From positions 336,760 to 400,759 of the forward strand of contig JACKEL010000005.1 of assembly GCA_020632975.1 (NCBI GenBank): a stretch of DNA of 64,000 nt. The letters are read 5' to 3'. This document shows positions 8,410 through 17,231 of this stretch, piece by piece. The notes beneath the pieces were generated by a model, which was not told the DNA's origin, searched no databases, and saw nothing but the letters and a program-made list of their open reading frames with translations. The position numbers were made by a program, and so were the translations under genes. This DNA is from Myxococcales bacterium. GTDB taxonomy: Bacteria; Myxococcota_C; UBA6777. Within the stretch, counting starts at the first letter, position 1; every line of letters begins with the position of its first letter.

Positions 8410-10572
8410 TTAAGAAGGCAAAGACCACAAACAGATGGTGCGATCTTGGCTGACAGAAGCCACCCAACGACCATCAGGAGAAAAACGAGCATCGCTGATA
8501 GGTGCAGTATGCGACCGCCCCACGGCCAAGGAACGCCCTCCAGCATCCCAAAGCCGCATCGTCCCGTCATCTCCGCCTGATAGAAGTAACGAGCCTCCGC
8601 GTGAGTTGTCGCAAGCATAGATGGGTCCTTCGTGACCACGCATCTCGACGCTCGGTTGTTGCGCATCTGTGGACCAGATCGACAAGATACCATCGTCCCC
8701 ACCTGCCAAGAAACTCTTGCCATCAGGCAACCATCGCAAGGTCAAGACAGGGACAGAAAGACGCAAACTCCGCTCAGGTGGGGAAAGCCGCTGCCCCCAA
8801 AACACCACACCATCTTCGCTGCTCGCAACGTAACGACCACTATTTGCAGAAAAATCACCCGCGAGCAACGCACGAGAACTGACGGGACCTTGGCTTTGTG
8901 CTTGGAAAGTCGAAGGATTGAACTGTTGGATCTGCCCATCCCATCCAAAAGACAGGATCTCTTGGCCCAAGAAAGACCAACAAACGCCTCCCCCACTTTC
9001 CAACGTGCCCTGTGCTTGGGGCGTTGGAGCATCAACAGACCAACGAAGCACCAAGCCTCCGCGATCGACGGAGATCAACTCCTTCGCAGAAAGAAACACA
9101 CAAGCCTCAACAGCATCCTCGTGACCAATCCATGTCTGCTTCAGATCACCCGTAGGCATCGACCAAACCGAGATACTATGATCCCAACTGGCCGTAGCAA
9201 GGAGGCTTCCGTCTGGAGAGAAGGAACACGATGACAGCCAATCTTCGTGGGCTTCCAAGGTCAGGGTTGGCTCAAGTCGTTCGCTTGCAAAGCGCGGTAC
9301 CTGCGAGGAGACCGCAGAGATAGGAAGAGGACTTTGCGAAGAAAAAGTCGATGGGGAAGTGTTGGGAGGTTGAACAAGACCCCCTTGCGCCAAAGCCCCA
9401 CGTAGTTCGGCGATCATCTCCGTGGCTGTAGGGTAACGCTCTTCAGGTTTCCAATGGATCGAACGCAAGAACACAGCATCCACAGCTGGAGGAAGCTGCT
9501 TCAAAATCCCCGAAGGACCGGGCATACCGCCTTGGTAGATCTGCCCAGTCAACAGTTGGTACATCAAGATCCCCAAGGAATAGATATCCGCTGTGTGGCT
9601 GACTTGCCCACCACGCATCTGTTCGGGGGCCATGTAATAGACCGTTCCCACAAAGCCCGTGTGATGCTGGGGTTGGTTGTCTTGCAACAACTTCGCAAGC
9701 CCAAAGTCCATCAACTTGACTTCTTTTTGGGGCGTCAACATCACATTCCCAGGTTTGAGATCGCGGTGGACGATGCCCTTCTTGTGGGCAAAGTCGAGGA
9801 TCGCAGCCAAGGACTCAAGGATCTGGATGGACTCTTCGAAGTCCAAAGGTGGCTCTTTTCCAGCGTTGCGTGCTGTTTGCAGCCGCTGTTCGAGGCTTTC
9901 GCCTTCCACATATTCCATCGTAAAAAAGATGGTTTGGCTTTCGGGATCTTCATCCACAGCATACGTGCGGACGATGCCCGCGTGCGTGAGCTTTTCGTTC
10001 ACATTGAGTTCGTGGAGAAAGCGTGCCTTGATCGAAGGATCATGCGCAAGTTGCGGGTGGATGCGCTTTAAGGCGAGTTCACGCTCTCGTACTTCATCAA
10101 AGACCAAGTACACCTCGCCCATCCCGCCTCTCCCAAGGAGGCGCAACACACGATAACGTCCACGCAAGACTTGTCCAACGCTCAGAGCGCTTGGGACAGT
10201 GGGGGTCGGCGTTTGTTGTTGACCACCCGTCATCCAAGCATCCCCGCCCATGGGGGTTGCGATCTGTAAGCTGGGTTCAGAACGAGGTAAGACCTGTGTG
10301 GCGGGCGTCGCTTGCATCGCAGCATCACGATCAATCCCAGCACCTCCCGTCATAAAAAGATCCGCGCCGCGCATCGGTGCAGGTTGTTGCGGTGCACTCG
10401 TTGTACTTGGGGAACTCCCCGTGCCTCCGCTGGTTCCGCTGCCCAGCGCTGTCTGCCGTAACTGGGCAAGAAGTTGCGACTTCTCGCGCGAACACTCTTC
10501 GTCTGAGATCAATCCTTCTGAACGCAATTGTTCAAGCGTACGGATCGCTTCTTTGATCTGATCAACGTTCAT
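8410..10572 (-). CDS. Hanks-type Ser/Thr protein kinase with C-terminal WD40 propeller
   Basis: The 720-aa protein has three parts. Residues 1-40 form a short SHOCT-like helical segment (IRTLEQLRSEGLISDEE), followed by a Pro/Thr/Gln-rich linker. The kinase domain spans about 140-400: glycine loop GRGGMGEVY (147-155), VAIK-like lysine in LALKR (Lys169), HRDLKPGN at 269-276, DFG at 289-291 and APEQ. All catalytic residues are present. Residues about 435-720 carry about six or seven WD40 repeats (for example ATASWDHSISVWS, SGGDDGTMRLWD). No membrane segment is visible, so it is cytosolic. It lies 94 bases downstream of the tandem-FHA gene and 22 bases upstream of the exported protein, giving a likely three-gene operon in which phospho-Thr made by the kinase could be read by the FHA domains. 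Confidence 0.92.
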   Translation of the reverse strand: MNVDQIKEAIRTLEQLRSEGLISDEECSREKSQLLAQLRQTALGSGTSGGTGSSPSTTSAPQQPAPMRGADLFMTGGAGIDRDAAMQATPATQVLPRSEPSLQIATPMGGDAWMTGGQQQTPTPTVPSALSVGQVLRGRYRVLRLLGRGGMGEVYLVFDEVRERELALKRIHPQLAHDPSIKARFLHELNVNEKLTHAGIVRTYAVDEDPESQTIFFTMEYVEGESLEQRLQTARNAGKEPPLDFEESIQILESLAAILDFAHKKGIVHRDLKPGNVMLTPQKEVKLMDFGLAKLLQDNQPQHHTGFVGTVYYMAPEQMRGGQVSHTADIYSLGILMYQLLTGQIYQGGMPGPSGILKQLPPAVDAVFLRSIHWKPEERYPTATEMIAELRGALAQGGLVQPPNTSPSTFSSQSPLPISAVSSQVPRFASERLEPTLTLEAHEDWLSSCSFSPDGSLLATASWDHSISVWSMPTGDLKQTWIGHEDAVEACVFLSAKELISVDRGGLVLRWSVDAPTPQAQGTLESGGGVCWSFLGQEILSFGWDGQIQQFNPSTFQAQSQGPVSSRALLAGDFSANSGRYVASSEDGVVFWGQRLSPPERSLRLSVPVLTLRWLPDGKSFLAGGDDGILSIWSTDAQQPSVEMRGHEGPIYACDNSRGGSLLLSGGDDGTMRLWDAGGRSLAVGRSHTAPISDARFSPDGRWVASVSQDRTICLWSLPS

Positions 10573-10666
10573 GAACGTGCCTTTTTGATGTGTGCGTAGG
10601 GGTCGAGGTGAACATCCACAGAAAACTCCACATAGACCGTCTATCTACACGGAATCCTGTGTTCGA

Positions 10667-12640
10667 TCAATTTGGAGGGAAGGCCCAGATGGTTTGCTCG
10701 CCCACTTCGAGGCGCACACCGTGTTCGAGGGGGGTGGTGTCTTGGAGGGAAGCCCCGTTGAGGTGGACACCTTTGTCAGAGGGAAGGAACAAGATGCGCG
10801 AACCATCGCGACGCATACGCAGATGTTGTCCACGCATCCCTGCCCCAGAAAAGGCCAAGTGATCGCGCGAAGAACCACCCAAGGTCAGTTCTGCGCCTGT
10901 ATCTACGCACAGGTACTCTTCTCGTCCAGCGTAGTTGTCCACACGACGCAAACGCCAACCAATCGGTTGCGCCTGCTCATCCCGCAAGATCGTGTAAGAC
11001 AGCTTCACGACGCCAGCAGGAGAAATCGTGGAACCTTCGGATACATCGACAAGATGGCCTTTAGGAAGCCGCTCGCCGTTGACAAAAGTGCCTTTGCTGC
11101 TCTTGTCCAAGAGCTTCAAGCCACCATTCACCCAGATCAGTTCGAGGTGTTGGCTTGAGATGTTCAACGCGGGATGACAAGCACCCGTCCCTTGCCAGTT
11201 TTGCCACTCAGGGTTGTGAACGTCGGGTGGATCGGGCAAAGGATACCAGTACAAAACCAAGTCATTGGTGCTATGGCGACCCAAACAAACGCGGTTGCTC
11301 ATGTAGATATAGAACGTGCGCGGATCTTCTTGTTCGCGTCCCATGACTTCCAAGATCGCGTGGGGGACCTTGGGTCGAGTAAGTTGCGCGATCTGCGAAG
11401 AAGACGTCGAGATCGGGACAGGCGAGTTCTTGCCTGCTGCGATGATCTGCTCGACTTGTCCGTGCTGTAGGCCCAATCGACCGGCATTATCGCGCAAGAC
11501 GTGCTGCCAATGAGAGTCCGTTTGATTTGGGAAAGCGGTGCGAATCATCGTGCGCGCGATTTGTCGCGACTCAGACTCTGCGGCACCACGCTGCACGTGA
11601 TGGATCAAAGACTCCATCATCATGCGCAACTCACGCATCTCGTCTTTGATTTGGCTTTGGCCAACTTTGAGTTCATCCAAACCATCGAGGATTTCAAGGC
11701 GTGCTTGACGGATCTCACCGCGCGCTGCTTCGAGTTGGCTGCCCAAACGCTGCTCAAAACCCACAAGTTCTTGCTCAAACAGCTGCATCGCCGAACGCGC
11801 TTCTTTCAACACGTCTTCGCGCAACAAAGTGAGCTGTTCTTGGTAGATCGCAGACTGCGCAGCGAGTTGTTTTTGGCGCGTCGCGGCGTCAGGAGCCCCT
11901 GCACCTTGCGAGATCTGCTTGGTGAGTTCCGCAAGTTGGCGGTTGGTTTCTGCGACAGCGTCTTGCAAAGCGACACGTTGGCGCTCGGCATCTTTGACCG
12001 AACGTGCAAGGTGCATCTGTTGAAAGTCTTCGTAGATGGCCTTGACTTCTTTGGACTGCGCCATCTTTTGGCGGAAGAAGTACAAGATCGCTTGGAACAA
12101 GAGGTGTTGGAAACGAAACAGCTCTTTCAAACGAGGTGGGATCTCACCAAGCTCGTGGATCTTGCGGATCAACAGAGCTTCGCTTTCGTTCATGCGCTTC
12201 TCTGCGGATTGGATCTCCCCTTCAGAGAAAAATTCATGGACATCAGACTCTTGTGGTGTCAGATCACCGATCAAAGGCTCTAGGTTCTTGAGGATCTTTT
12301 TGATGGCGACGTCTGATTCTTTCGCAAACTCCGCACGATCCAAGTTGGGAAACTTGGCAAAGTAAGGCTCAAGATAATTGGCTTTGAAGAGTTCGACGAA
12401 CTCTTTGCTCACCCGAGACTTGGTGACAGTCTTCCAAAAGCTCGGATTTAGGCCCATATTGATAGCCGTGAGCGCATCTTGCGCGGCTTCTTCCATCGCC
12501 TCTGCGAGATGCTTGCCCGACTGCAAGTAGTGTGTCGCGACTTTTTTCACCACGTTGCCCAACAATTGCTTTGGCAAAACCTTTAGCATCGTTGGGCTGC
12601 CGAGGATCGACATCACCCCCAAACTTGCGATCCCTTTCAT
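10667..12640 (-). CDS. Tandem-FHA coiled-coil signalling protein
   Basis: The 657-aa protein has a helical N-terminal region (about 1-190), a long coiled coil rich in Gln/Glu/Ala (about 195-360) and two C-terminal FHA domains. FHA1 (about 441-553) shows the canonical GRHSTND, SSQHLEL and SKGTFVNG. FHA2 (about 582-657) is degenerate: GGSSRDH, GQHLRM and KGVHLNG remain, but the phospho-Thr-contact Arg is less clear. FHA domains bind phospho-threonine, so the adjacent kinase is the obvious partner. ATG12640 is chosen because AAAGGAG lies seven bases upstream. There is no clear cleavable signal, though the first 30 residues are somewhat hydrophobic. The N-terminal helices do not match a family I can name. 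Confidence 0.85.
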   Translation of the reverse strand: MKGIASLGVMSILGSPTMLKVLPKQLLGNVVKKVATHYLQSGKHLAEAMEEAAQDALTAINMGLNPSFWKTVTKSRVSKEFVELFKANYLEPYFAKFPNLDRAEFAKESDVAIKKILKNLEPLIGDLTPQESDVHEFFSEGEIQSAEKRMNESEALLIRKIHELGEIPPRLKELFRFQHLLFQAILYFFRQKMAQSKEVKAIYEDFQQMHLARSVKDAERQRVALQDAVAETNRQLAELTKQISQGAGAPDAATRQKQLAAQSAIYQEQLTLLREDVLKEARSAMQLFEQELVGFEQRLGSQLEAARGEIRQARLEILDGLDELKVGQSQIKDEMRELRMMMESLIHHVQRGAAESESRQIARTMIRTAFPNQTDSHWQHVLRDNAGRLGLQHGQVEQIIAAGKNSPVPISTSSSQIAQLTRPKVPHAILEVMGREQEDPRTFYIYMSNRVCLGRHSTNDLVLYWYPLPDPPDVHNPEWQNWQGTGACHPALNISSQHLELIWVNGGLKLLDKSSKGTFVNGERLPKGHLVDVSEGSTISPAGVVKLSYTILRDEQAQPIGWRLRRVDNYAGREEYLCVDTGAELTLGGSSRDHLAFSGAGMRGQHLRMRRDGSRILFLPSDKGVHLNGASLQDTTPLEHGVRLEVGEQTIWAFPPN

Positions 12641-13256
12641 CCAAGATCTCCTTTTGCACACCACAAGAACCTGTGGAAATAACAAGGCGCCGCAGACAGG
12701 CCACAGACACCTTCAACAAATCTATCTCTCAACAAAACACAAAGATAGGCTCTCTTGTCTCACGAAAAAAGACCCCTCTCCCCGCAAAGACTCAACTTTC
12801 CGCCATACGCGCCATCGCATCGGAAAGTTCTCGTTTTTTCGAGAGACCCCACCTATCCTCTGCAAAGCTTACAGATCTTCGTCTCGTTGACATCTTTGGT
12901 GATACTCGTATAACAAACGGCTCAACCATGCACCACAAAGTGCGTTGAGACAACTGTATTTTTGTCTCTCTCTTGAAACGCTCCAAAGCAAAGTAGCAAA
13001 GGGCGTCCTCAAAAGGCCTGACAAAACAAGCTGTTGCACGTGTGCCAAGTTGTAGCAGAAACGCGAAATAGAATAAACCGCGCTTTTCGTTTGTCCCTAA
13101 TGAAGCTACCTGAGCTGTGTTTCTATCGACGCGACAGAAACACAACAAAACACTGAGGAGGAGCGATTGTACTGACCATCTTGATTTGTTGAGGCATGCC
13201 CTCGACATCAACGGTCCCCAACAATCGCGGCCTCTCCATCCAAAGGAGACTTTTTG
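12641..13256. other. 616-base divergent intergenic region
   Basis: This lies between the tandem-FHA operon (minus) and the C2-like gene (plus) and must hold both promoters. I find no convincing -35/-10 pair. The one clear structure is the hairpin at 13116-13144. Long minus-strand frames here are the extension of a shadow of the C2-like gene. Confidence 0.6.
13116..13144. promoter_or_regulatory. Strong dyad TGTGTTTCT-N11-AGAAACACA
   Basis: Nine-base perfect arms enclose an inner TCG-ACG-CGA hairpin (only one mismatch), about 110 bases upstream of the C2-like gene start. No T-tract follows on either strand. An operator or a stable leader hairpin is more likely than a terminator. Confidence 0.45.
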
Positions 13257-14228
13257 ATGAAGAAATGGATCTTTGGTCTCGCTGTGCTCGCGGCAGCAAT
13301 GTTTGCAAATCCTCAAGTAAGCGCCGCAGATGGTGTGAAATACATCAAGATCACCGTGAAAAGCGCCAAACTGTGGCCCGTCAAGCCCAGCGGTCACTGC
13401 TGGGATCCCCCCTGCTTTGGTAAGAAATACCAGCTTCCCGCTCGCGGTGCTGCTGACTACCAAAAGTATTTTGAAGACAAAAACTTCCAAATGCTCTGCA
13501 ACCCCAAATCCAGCGTTGCTCCCGATGCACTCGTTGAGATCAAAATTGGTGCATACGATGTTTTCCGCACTGACAAGATCAACAACAACTGCACCCCCGA
13601 GTGGAACGTAAGCCACGTCTTCCGCGTGAGCCCCAACGATCCTTTCGACCTCAAGGTCCTCGACAACGATGGTGGCGCTGGTATCCAAGTGAAAACCGAT
13701 GCAATCGGCCACTACACCGCGCCTTCCGTTCCTGCTGAATTGCTCAAAGGCGGCAAGCTCGTCCTCAAAAGCTTCGGTCAAGTCGAAGAGATCGTCCTCG
13801 AAGCACAAGTTGTCGAGCGTCCCAAGATCGATCCCAACGCTTGCGATGGCGTGTACAACGTCCGTATCGTTGAGTACGAAGTCAAAGACAAAAAAGAAAA
13901 CGGCAAGAACTGGGATTGGGGCTTCGGTAAAGCGAAACTTCCCGATGTTGTGATCAAGCTCAAGATCGGCAAATACGAAGTCACCACCGACAAAATCCAA
14001 GACAAAACCATGCACACTTTTACCGCGGGCGCGAGCAAAACCATCGCGATCAAAAAGGGCATGGATGTCAACCTTGAGGTACTGGACTCAGACCTCAACA
14101 AGTTTGACAAGATCGGCCAAACTGCAGAAAGCGATGTCTGCAAGCTCCTCACCGCAGGTGGCAAGTACACCTTCAGCAACTTTGGCCAAGTCATCAAAGT
14201 TGTGGTGATCTTCGAAAAACGTAAGTAA
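13257..14228 (+). CDS. Exported protein with two C2-like domains
   Basis: The 323-aa precursor begins with a clear signal peptide (MKKWIFGLAVLAAAMFANPQ, cleavage near VSA-AD). The mature part is duplicated. Residues about 25-180 and 190-323 share the order VxYIKI/YNVRI, PDALVEIKIG/PDVVIKLKIG, TDKI, a hydrophobic strand, then DLKVLDND/NLEVLDSD, F/IG and SFGQV/NFGQV. This pattern resembles C2 beta-sandwiches with Asp-rich loops that bind calcium. The first copy has extra Cys residues. ATG13257 follows AAAGGAG by eight bases, preferred to TTG13254. It is monocistronic with long flanking regions, which suggests its own regulation. The C2 assignment is pattern-based. Confidence 0.6.
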   Translation: MKKWIFGLAVLAAAMFANPQVSAADGVKYIKITVKSAKLWPVKPSGHCWDPPCFGKKYQLPARGAADYQKYFEDKNFQMLCNPKSSVAPDALVEIKIGAYDVFRTDKINNNCTPEWNVSHVFRVSPNDPFDLKVLDNDGGAGIQVKTDAIGHYTAPSVPAELLKGGKLVLKSFGQVEEIVLEAQVVERPKIDPNACDGVYNVRIVEYEVKDKKENGKNWDWGFGKAKLPDVVIKLKIGKYEVTTDKIQDKTMHTFTAGASKTIAIKKGMDVNLEVLDSDLNKFDKIGQTAESDVCKLLTAGGKYTFSNFGQVIKVVVIFEKRK

Positions 14229-14422
14229 TCCCTTCCCCTCCCCACCAACGCACCCCATCTTCTCCCACCAACATACCCAACAAACGCTTCAAATGTCGCT
14301 TTTCACTCCGCCAAAGCGCGGTGTGGAAGGCTTGCATTTTCATCATGGGAGTGCTAAACAATCGGCTCCCGAAACATAACCCCTAGGTTCTTAATCATTC
14401 CACGTACTTTACGGAGGTTCCG

Positions 14423-15178
14423 ATGAGCGAGAAAGCACCAAGCCTAGAAGAACTTGCGAAAAAAGAAAGCAGTCCTTCTCCATCTGGCGGCAGCAGTGAG
14501 CATGAGGTTGTTCGCTTTATCAGCCATAGCCAGCTTTTCTACTACTGGCCCGTGTGGGTGACGAGCTTGATCTTTGCCGTCATTACCCGCGTTTCTGGGA
14601 AACAAATCACCATCGGAAGTGGCGAAAGCAAACAGATCGTTTACTTCGTAACTTCGCCTGGTTTGGGCCTCGCCTTTTTGATCATCCTCTTCGCGGTGAT
14701 CATGTTTACATCCGTCAACATCCGTGGTGTTTGGGCAGCCCTCGTCGCAGCGTCGTTTGTGATCTTTGGCTTGCTGTTCCACTTCTTTGGTGTGTGGTCC
14801 CCCATCCTCAAGTTCCTTGGGGGTCTCAGCTTCTATATGAGCTACCACTTCTACCTCGTGACAGCCATCGTGTTGGCGGTCGTTTGGTTCTTGGTCTTCC
14901 TCGTGTACGACCAACGCCACTACATCGAGTTCCGCCCCACGCAAATCACGCTCGTTGAAGAAGTCGGCGAAGGCGCACGTAACTTCGATACCACGGGCTT
15001 GGTTTTCGACAAAAAACGCGACAACTTCTTCCAACACTGGATCTTGGGCTTCGGTTCGGGTGACTTGAAGATCACGACTTCGGGTGGTCAACGCGAAGAG
15101 ATCTACTTCCCCAACGTGTTGAACATCAGCCAACGCATCGAGCAAATCCAACGCATCCGCGAACAACGAGGGCGCTAA
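14423..15178 (+). CDS. Membrane protein with cytoplasmic PH-like C-terminal domain
   Basis: The 251-aa protein has a soluble, Ser/Glu-rich N-terminus of about 40 residues. It then has roughly four membrane helices between residues 40 and 170 (including VWVTSLIFAVITRV, LGLAFLIILFAVIMF and TAIVLAVVWFLVFLVY). A soluble tail follows (IEFRPTQITLVEEVGEGARNF, GDLKITTSGGQREEIYFPNV) with the strand pattern of bacterial PH (DUF304-type) domains. It ends in a Glu/Arg helix. GGAGG at 14413-14417 is five bases before the ATG. The tmk gene begins nine bases after its stop, so the two are probably co-transcribed, without an obvious functional link. The function is unknown. Confidence 0.65.
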   Translation: MSEKAPSLEELAKKESSPSPSGGSSEHEVVRFISHSQLFYYWPVWVTSLIFAVITRVSGKQITIGSGESKQIVYFVTSPGLGLAFLIILFAVIMFTSVNIRGVWAALVAASFVIFGLLFHFFGVWSPILKFLGGLSFYMSYHFYLVTAIVLAVVWFLVFLVYDQRHYIEFRPTQITLVEEVGEGARNFDTTGLVFDKKRDNFFQHWILGFGSGDLKITTSGGQREEIYFPNVLNISQRIEQIQRIREQRGR

Positions 15179-15187
15179 TCCATCCCC

Positions 15188-15853
15188 ATGTCCTCCACAC
15201 CACGCACCCCCGAACTCCCACCTACACAGGCAAACTTCTTGGACATTCAATCTCTCCCTGGACGCTTCTTTGTATTTGAAGGCATTGATGGTTCGGGCAA
15301 GTCCACGCAGTGTAAACTCCTTGCACAAACCCTACGCGATCATGGTTACAACACCATCGAGACACGCGAGCCCACCAACGGGCCATGGGGCAAACAATTG
15401 CGAGAGCTTGCACAGCAAGGCACGCGTCTTTCTCCACAAGAAGAACTCGATCTTTTTGTGCGTGACCGAAAAGCCCATGTACAGGACTTGATCCTTCCAC
15501 AGCTTCAACAAGGGTCCATCGTTTTACAAGATCGTTACTTTCCTTCAAGCGTGGCCTACCAAGGCAGCCGAGGGCTCCCCACCCACACCATCCTCGATGC
15601 ACATCAAGGTTGGGCTCCCCTCCCACACGCTTTCTTCTTCTTGTATCTGTCACCGCAACAAGCTCTGCAACGCATCACAGAAAGACGCCAAGTTCCCGAT
15701 GCATTCGAGACCTTAGAAGGTTTGCAGTCTTGTGAAGGTATCTTTGATGCGCTCCAACTCCCCCGTTGGCATCGCCTCGACGCCAATCTTTCGATCCCCA
15801 CCTTGCAAGAACTTGTCTGGCAGCAGGTCCAACCCCTTCTCCCCCAACGCTAA
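15188..15853 (+). CDS. tmk: Thymidylate kinase
   Basis: dTMP kinase phosphorylates dTMP to dTDP for DNA synthesis. The 221-aa protein has the P-loop GIDGSGKST (residues 32-40) and the following TREPTNGPWG, which carries the DR/RE motif. The DRYFPSSVAYQG motif contacts dTMP, and a short LID region (ITERRQVPDAFE) is also present. About 25 residues precede the P-loop domain, slightly longer than usual, so a later start is possible. No clear ribosome site is seen, and translation may be coupled to the membrane-protein gene nine bases upstream. It is convergent with the TPR gene. Confidence 0.92.
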   Translation: MSSTPRTPELPPTQANFLDIQSLPGRFFVFEGIDGSGKSTQCKLLAQTLRDHGYNTIETREPTNGPWGKQLRELAQQGTRLSPQEELDLFVRDRKAHVQDLILPQLQQGSIVLQDRYFPSSVAYQGSRGLPTHTILDAHQGWAPLPHAFFFLYLSPQQALQRITERRQVPDAFETLEGLQSCEGIFDALQLPRWHRLDANLSIPTLQELVWQQVQPLLPQR

Positions 15854-15885
15854 TCTCAAGACATCCCCCAACCCATCAGTCACAA

Positions 15886-15907
15886 AAGACCGATACATCG
15901 GTGTCTT
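15886..15907 (-). terminator. Terminator-like hairpin between convergent tmk and TPR genes
   Basis: On the minus strand AAGAC-(AC)-CGAT, loop GT, ATCG-GTCTT forms a nine-pair stem with a two-base bulge, followed by TTTTGTG. It overlaps the stop codon of the TPR gene. It could also stop tmk transcripts, though the plus side lacks a T-tract. Confidence 0.4.
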
Positions 15908-16931
15908 AGCTATCTGTCCCAACGACAGCTTCACGCACAATAGCGGGCGCGGGTCCCACATCGCGGACGCGACGGATGTACTGAGCTTCTTCTTCGAGGA
16001 TCAACTGTATCTCTGCGCGCAAGTCTTCGTCAGAAAAGCACAAACGCTCGATATTCCAATGATACAGCGTAAGTCGCTTTTGAGGTCGCGGACCAATCGA
16101 AGGAAGCAGAGACAAGTTGTTGGTGAGTTTCGACATCCGCCGCGGATCGTATGGGAATGTCGTCAGGATTTGTTCGTCAGGATATGGTTCAACCACCACA
16201 CTCAAAAGCTCCGCCCCTTCGAGCAAAGTGGTGCGCGCGATCTGCTCCACAAGTTGACGAAACTCTTTGAAACGATAACGCAAGCTTGGTGGTTGCTGCT
16301 GATCCAGTTGGAACACCAAGGAAAAGGCCGTTCGCATCGCCTCTTCCTTACCCAAACTTTCATACGCAACGCCCAGATAGTAGTGAGCATCTGCATTTTT
16401 GGGTTCGAGCGATGTCAGCCGTTCCAACAAAGGGATCGCATCTTCGTGTCGCTCAAGTCGAACCGCAGACCATCCCGCAAGAAACAACATGGTGGGATCG
16501 TTGGGATAACGATTGCGTGCGCGTCGCAAGAAAAGCGAGGCATCGTAATAACGCTGTTGATCGAGCAACGCTTCTGCATGAAGCCGACAAGCCCGAAGTT
16601 CCTGTGTCTGCGTCATCCCGCCCGCACGAAACAGTCGTGCTAACCAGTGAAGACCATCCACAGGACGGCGAAGTCGGTTGATCAAGAGATCTGCGAGTTC
16701 AAGCAAAGACCACGCATGATAAGGGGCGCGCTGGATGCGTGCTTCAAGATGCCGCACTGCGGTTTCGAACTCGCCCATCTCTTCGAGCAGACGGATCAAA
16801 AGGACGCACGCGTCATCATCATGAGGCTGTATATAAAGCGAGGCCTTCACGGAGCGCATGGCTTGTGCCAAGTCGCCTCGATCTCTTTCTTCGCGCGCTT
16901 TTTTGATGTACTTCTCGAAGAGATTTTTCAT
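15906..16931 (-). CDS. TPR-repeat protein
   Basis: This 341-aa cytoplasmic protein is made of tetratricopeptide-like helical pairs. Examples are RGDLAQAMRSVKASLYIQPHD, MGEFETAVRHLEARIQRAP, YDASLFLRRARNRYPND and NADAHYYLGVAYESLGKEEA. The C-terminal 80 residues are not TPR. TPRs mediate protein contacts; no specific partner is suggested by the neighbours (tmk convergent, rimO divergent). The start at ATG16931 (MKNLFEKYIKKA) gives a compact first repeat. The ribosome site is weak and a frame extends upstream to 17003, so the N-terminus is uncertain. Confidence 0.7.
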   Translation of the reverse strand: MKNLFEKYIKKAREERDRGDLAQAMRSVKASLYIQPHDDDACVLLIRLLEEMGEFETAVRHLEARIQRAPYHAWSLLELADLLINRLRRPVDGLHWLARLFRAGGMTQTQELRACRLHAEALLDQQRYYDASLFLRRARNRYPNDPTMLFLAGWSAVRLERHEDAIPLLERLTSLEPKNADAHYYLGVAYESLGKEEAMRTAFSLVFQLDQQQPPSLRYRFKEFRQLVEQIARTTLLEGAELLSVVVEPYPDEQILTTFPYDPRRMSKLTNNLSLLPSIGPRPQKRLTLYHWNIERLCFSDEDLRAEIQLILEEEAQYIRRVRDVGPAPAIVREAVVGTDS

Positions 16932-17231
16932 CACAAGATCTTGCCTTGAAAAGGAGATGACAGATTCGATGAGGTCGGATGGTCGGTCGAGTATGCACAA
17001 CAACTTTTGAAACCGTCAAGCAGAAAACACGCGGGTCCTTGACAGACGAGAGATTTTTCTGCAAGACAACCTCCCCCAAAGCTTGTAAGGTCTGTCCGAA
17101 AGACCTCAAGCGACAGCTTGGGCGGCCACTCTATGCTGCTTGTCTACACCACGGCCATGCGTGGCAATCCTTGGTGATATCCATCACCTATATTCCCAAA
17201 GAACCTAAAGAATCGCCTAAGCGAGGCAAGT
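16932..17231. other. 300-base divergent region between the TPR gene and rimO
   Basis: It holds an inverted repeat GGTGAT-ATCC-ATCACC at 17173-17188, directly followed by TATATT (17189-17194), which could be the -10 of rimO with the dyad over the spacer. No -35 of quality is visible. GAGG a few bases before ATG17232 is the rimO ribosome site. Confidence 0.4.

Noticed and set aside
12792..14015. Long minus-strand open frame of 407 residues
   Set aside because: It is antisense to the C2-like exported protein, which has a signal peptide, ribosome site and duplicated domain; the minus frame has no ribosome site or recognisable domain.
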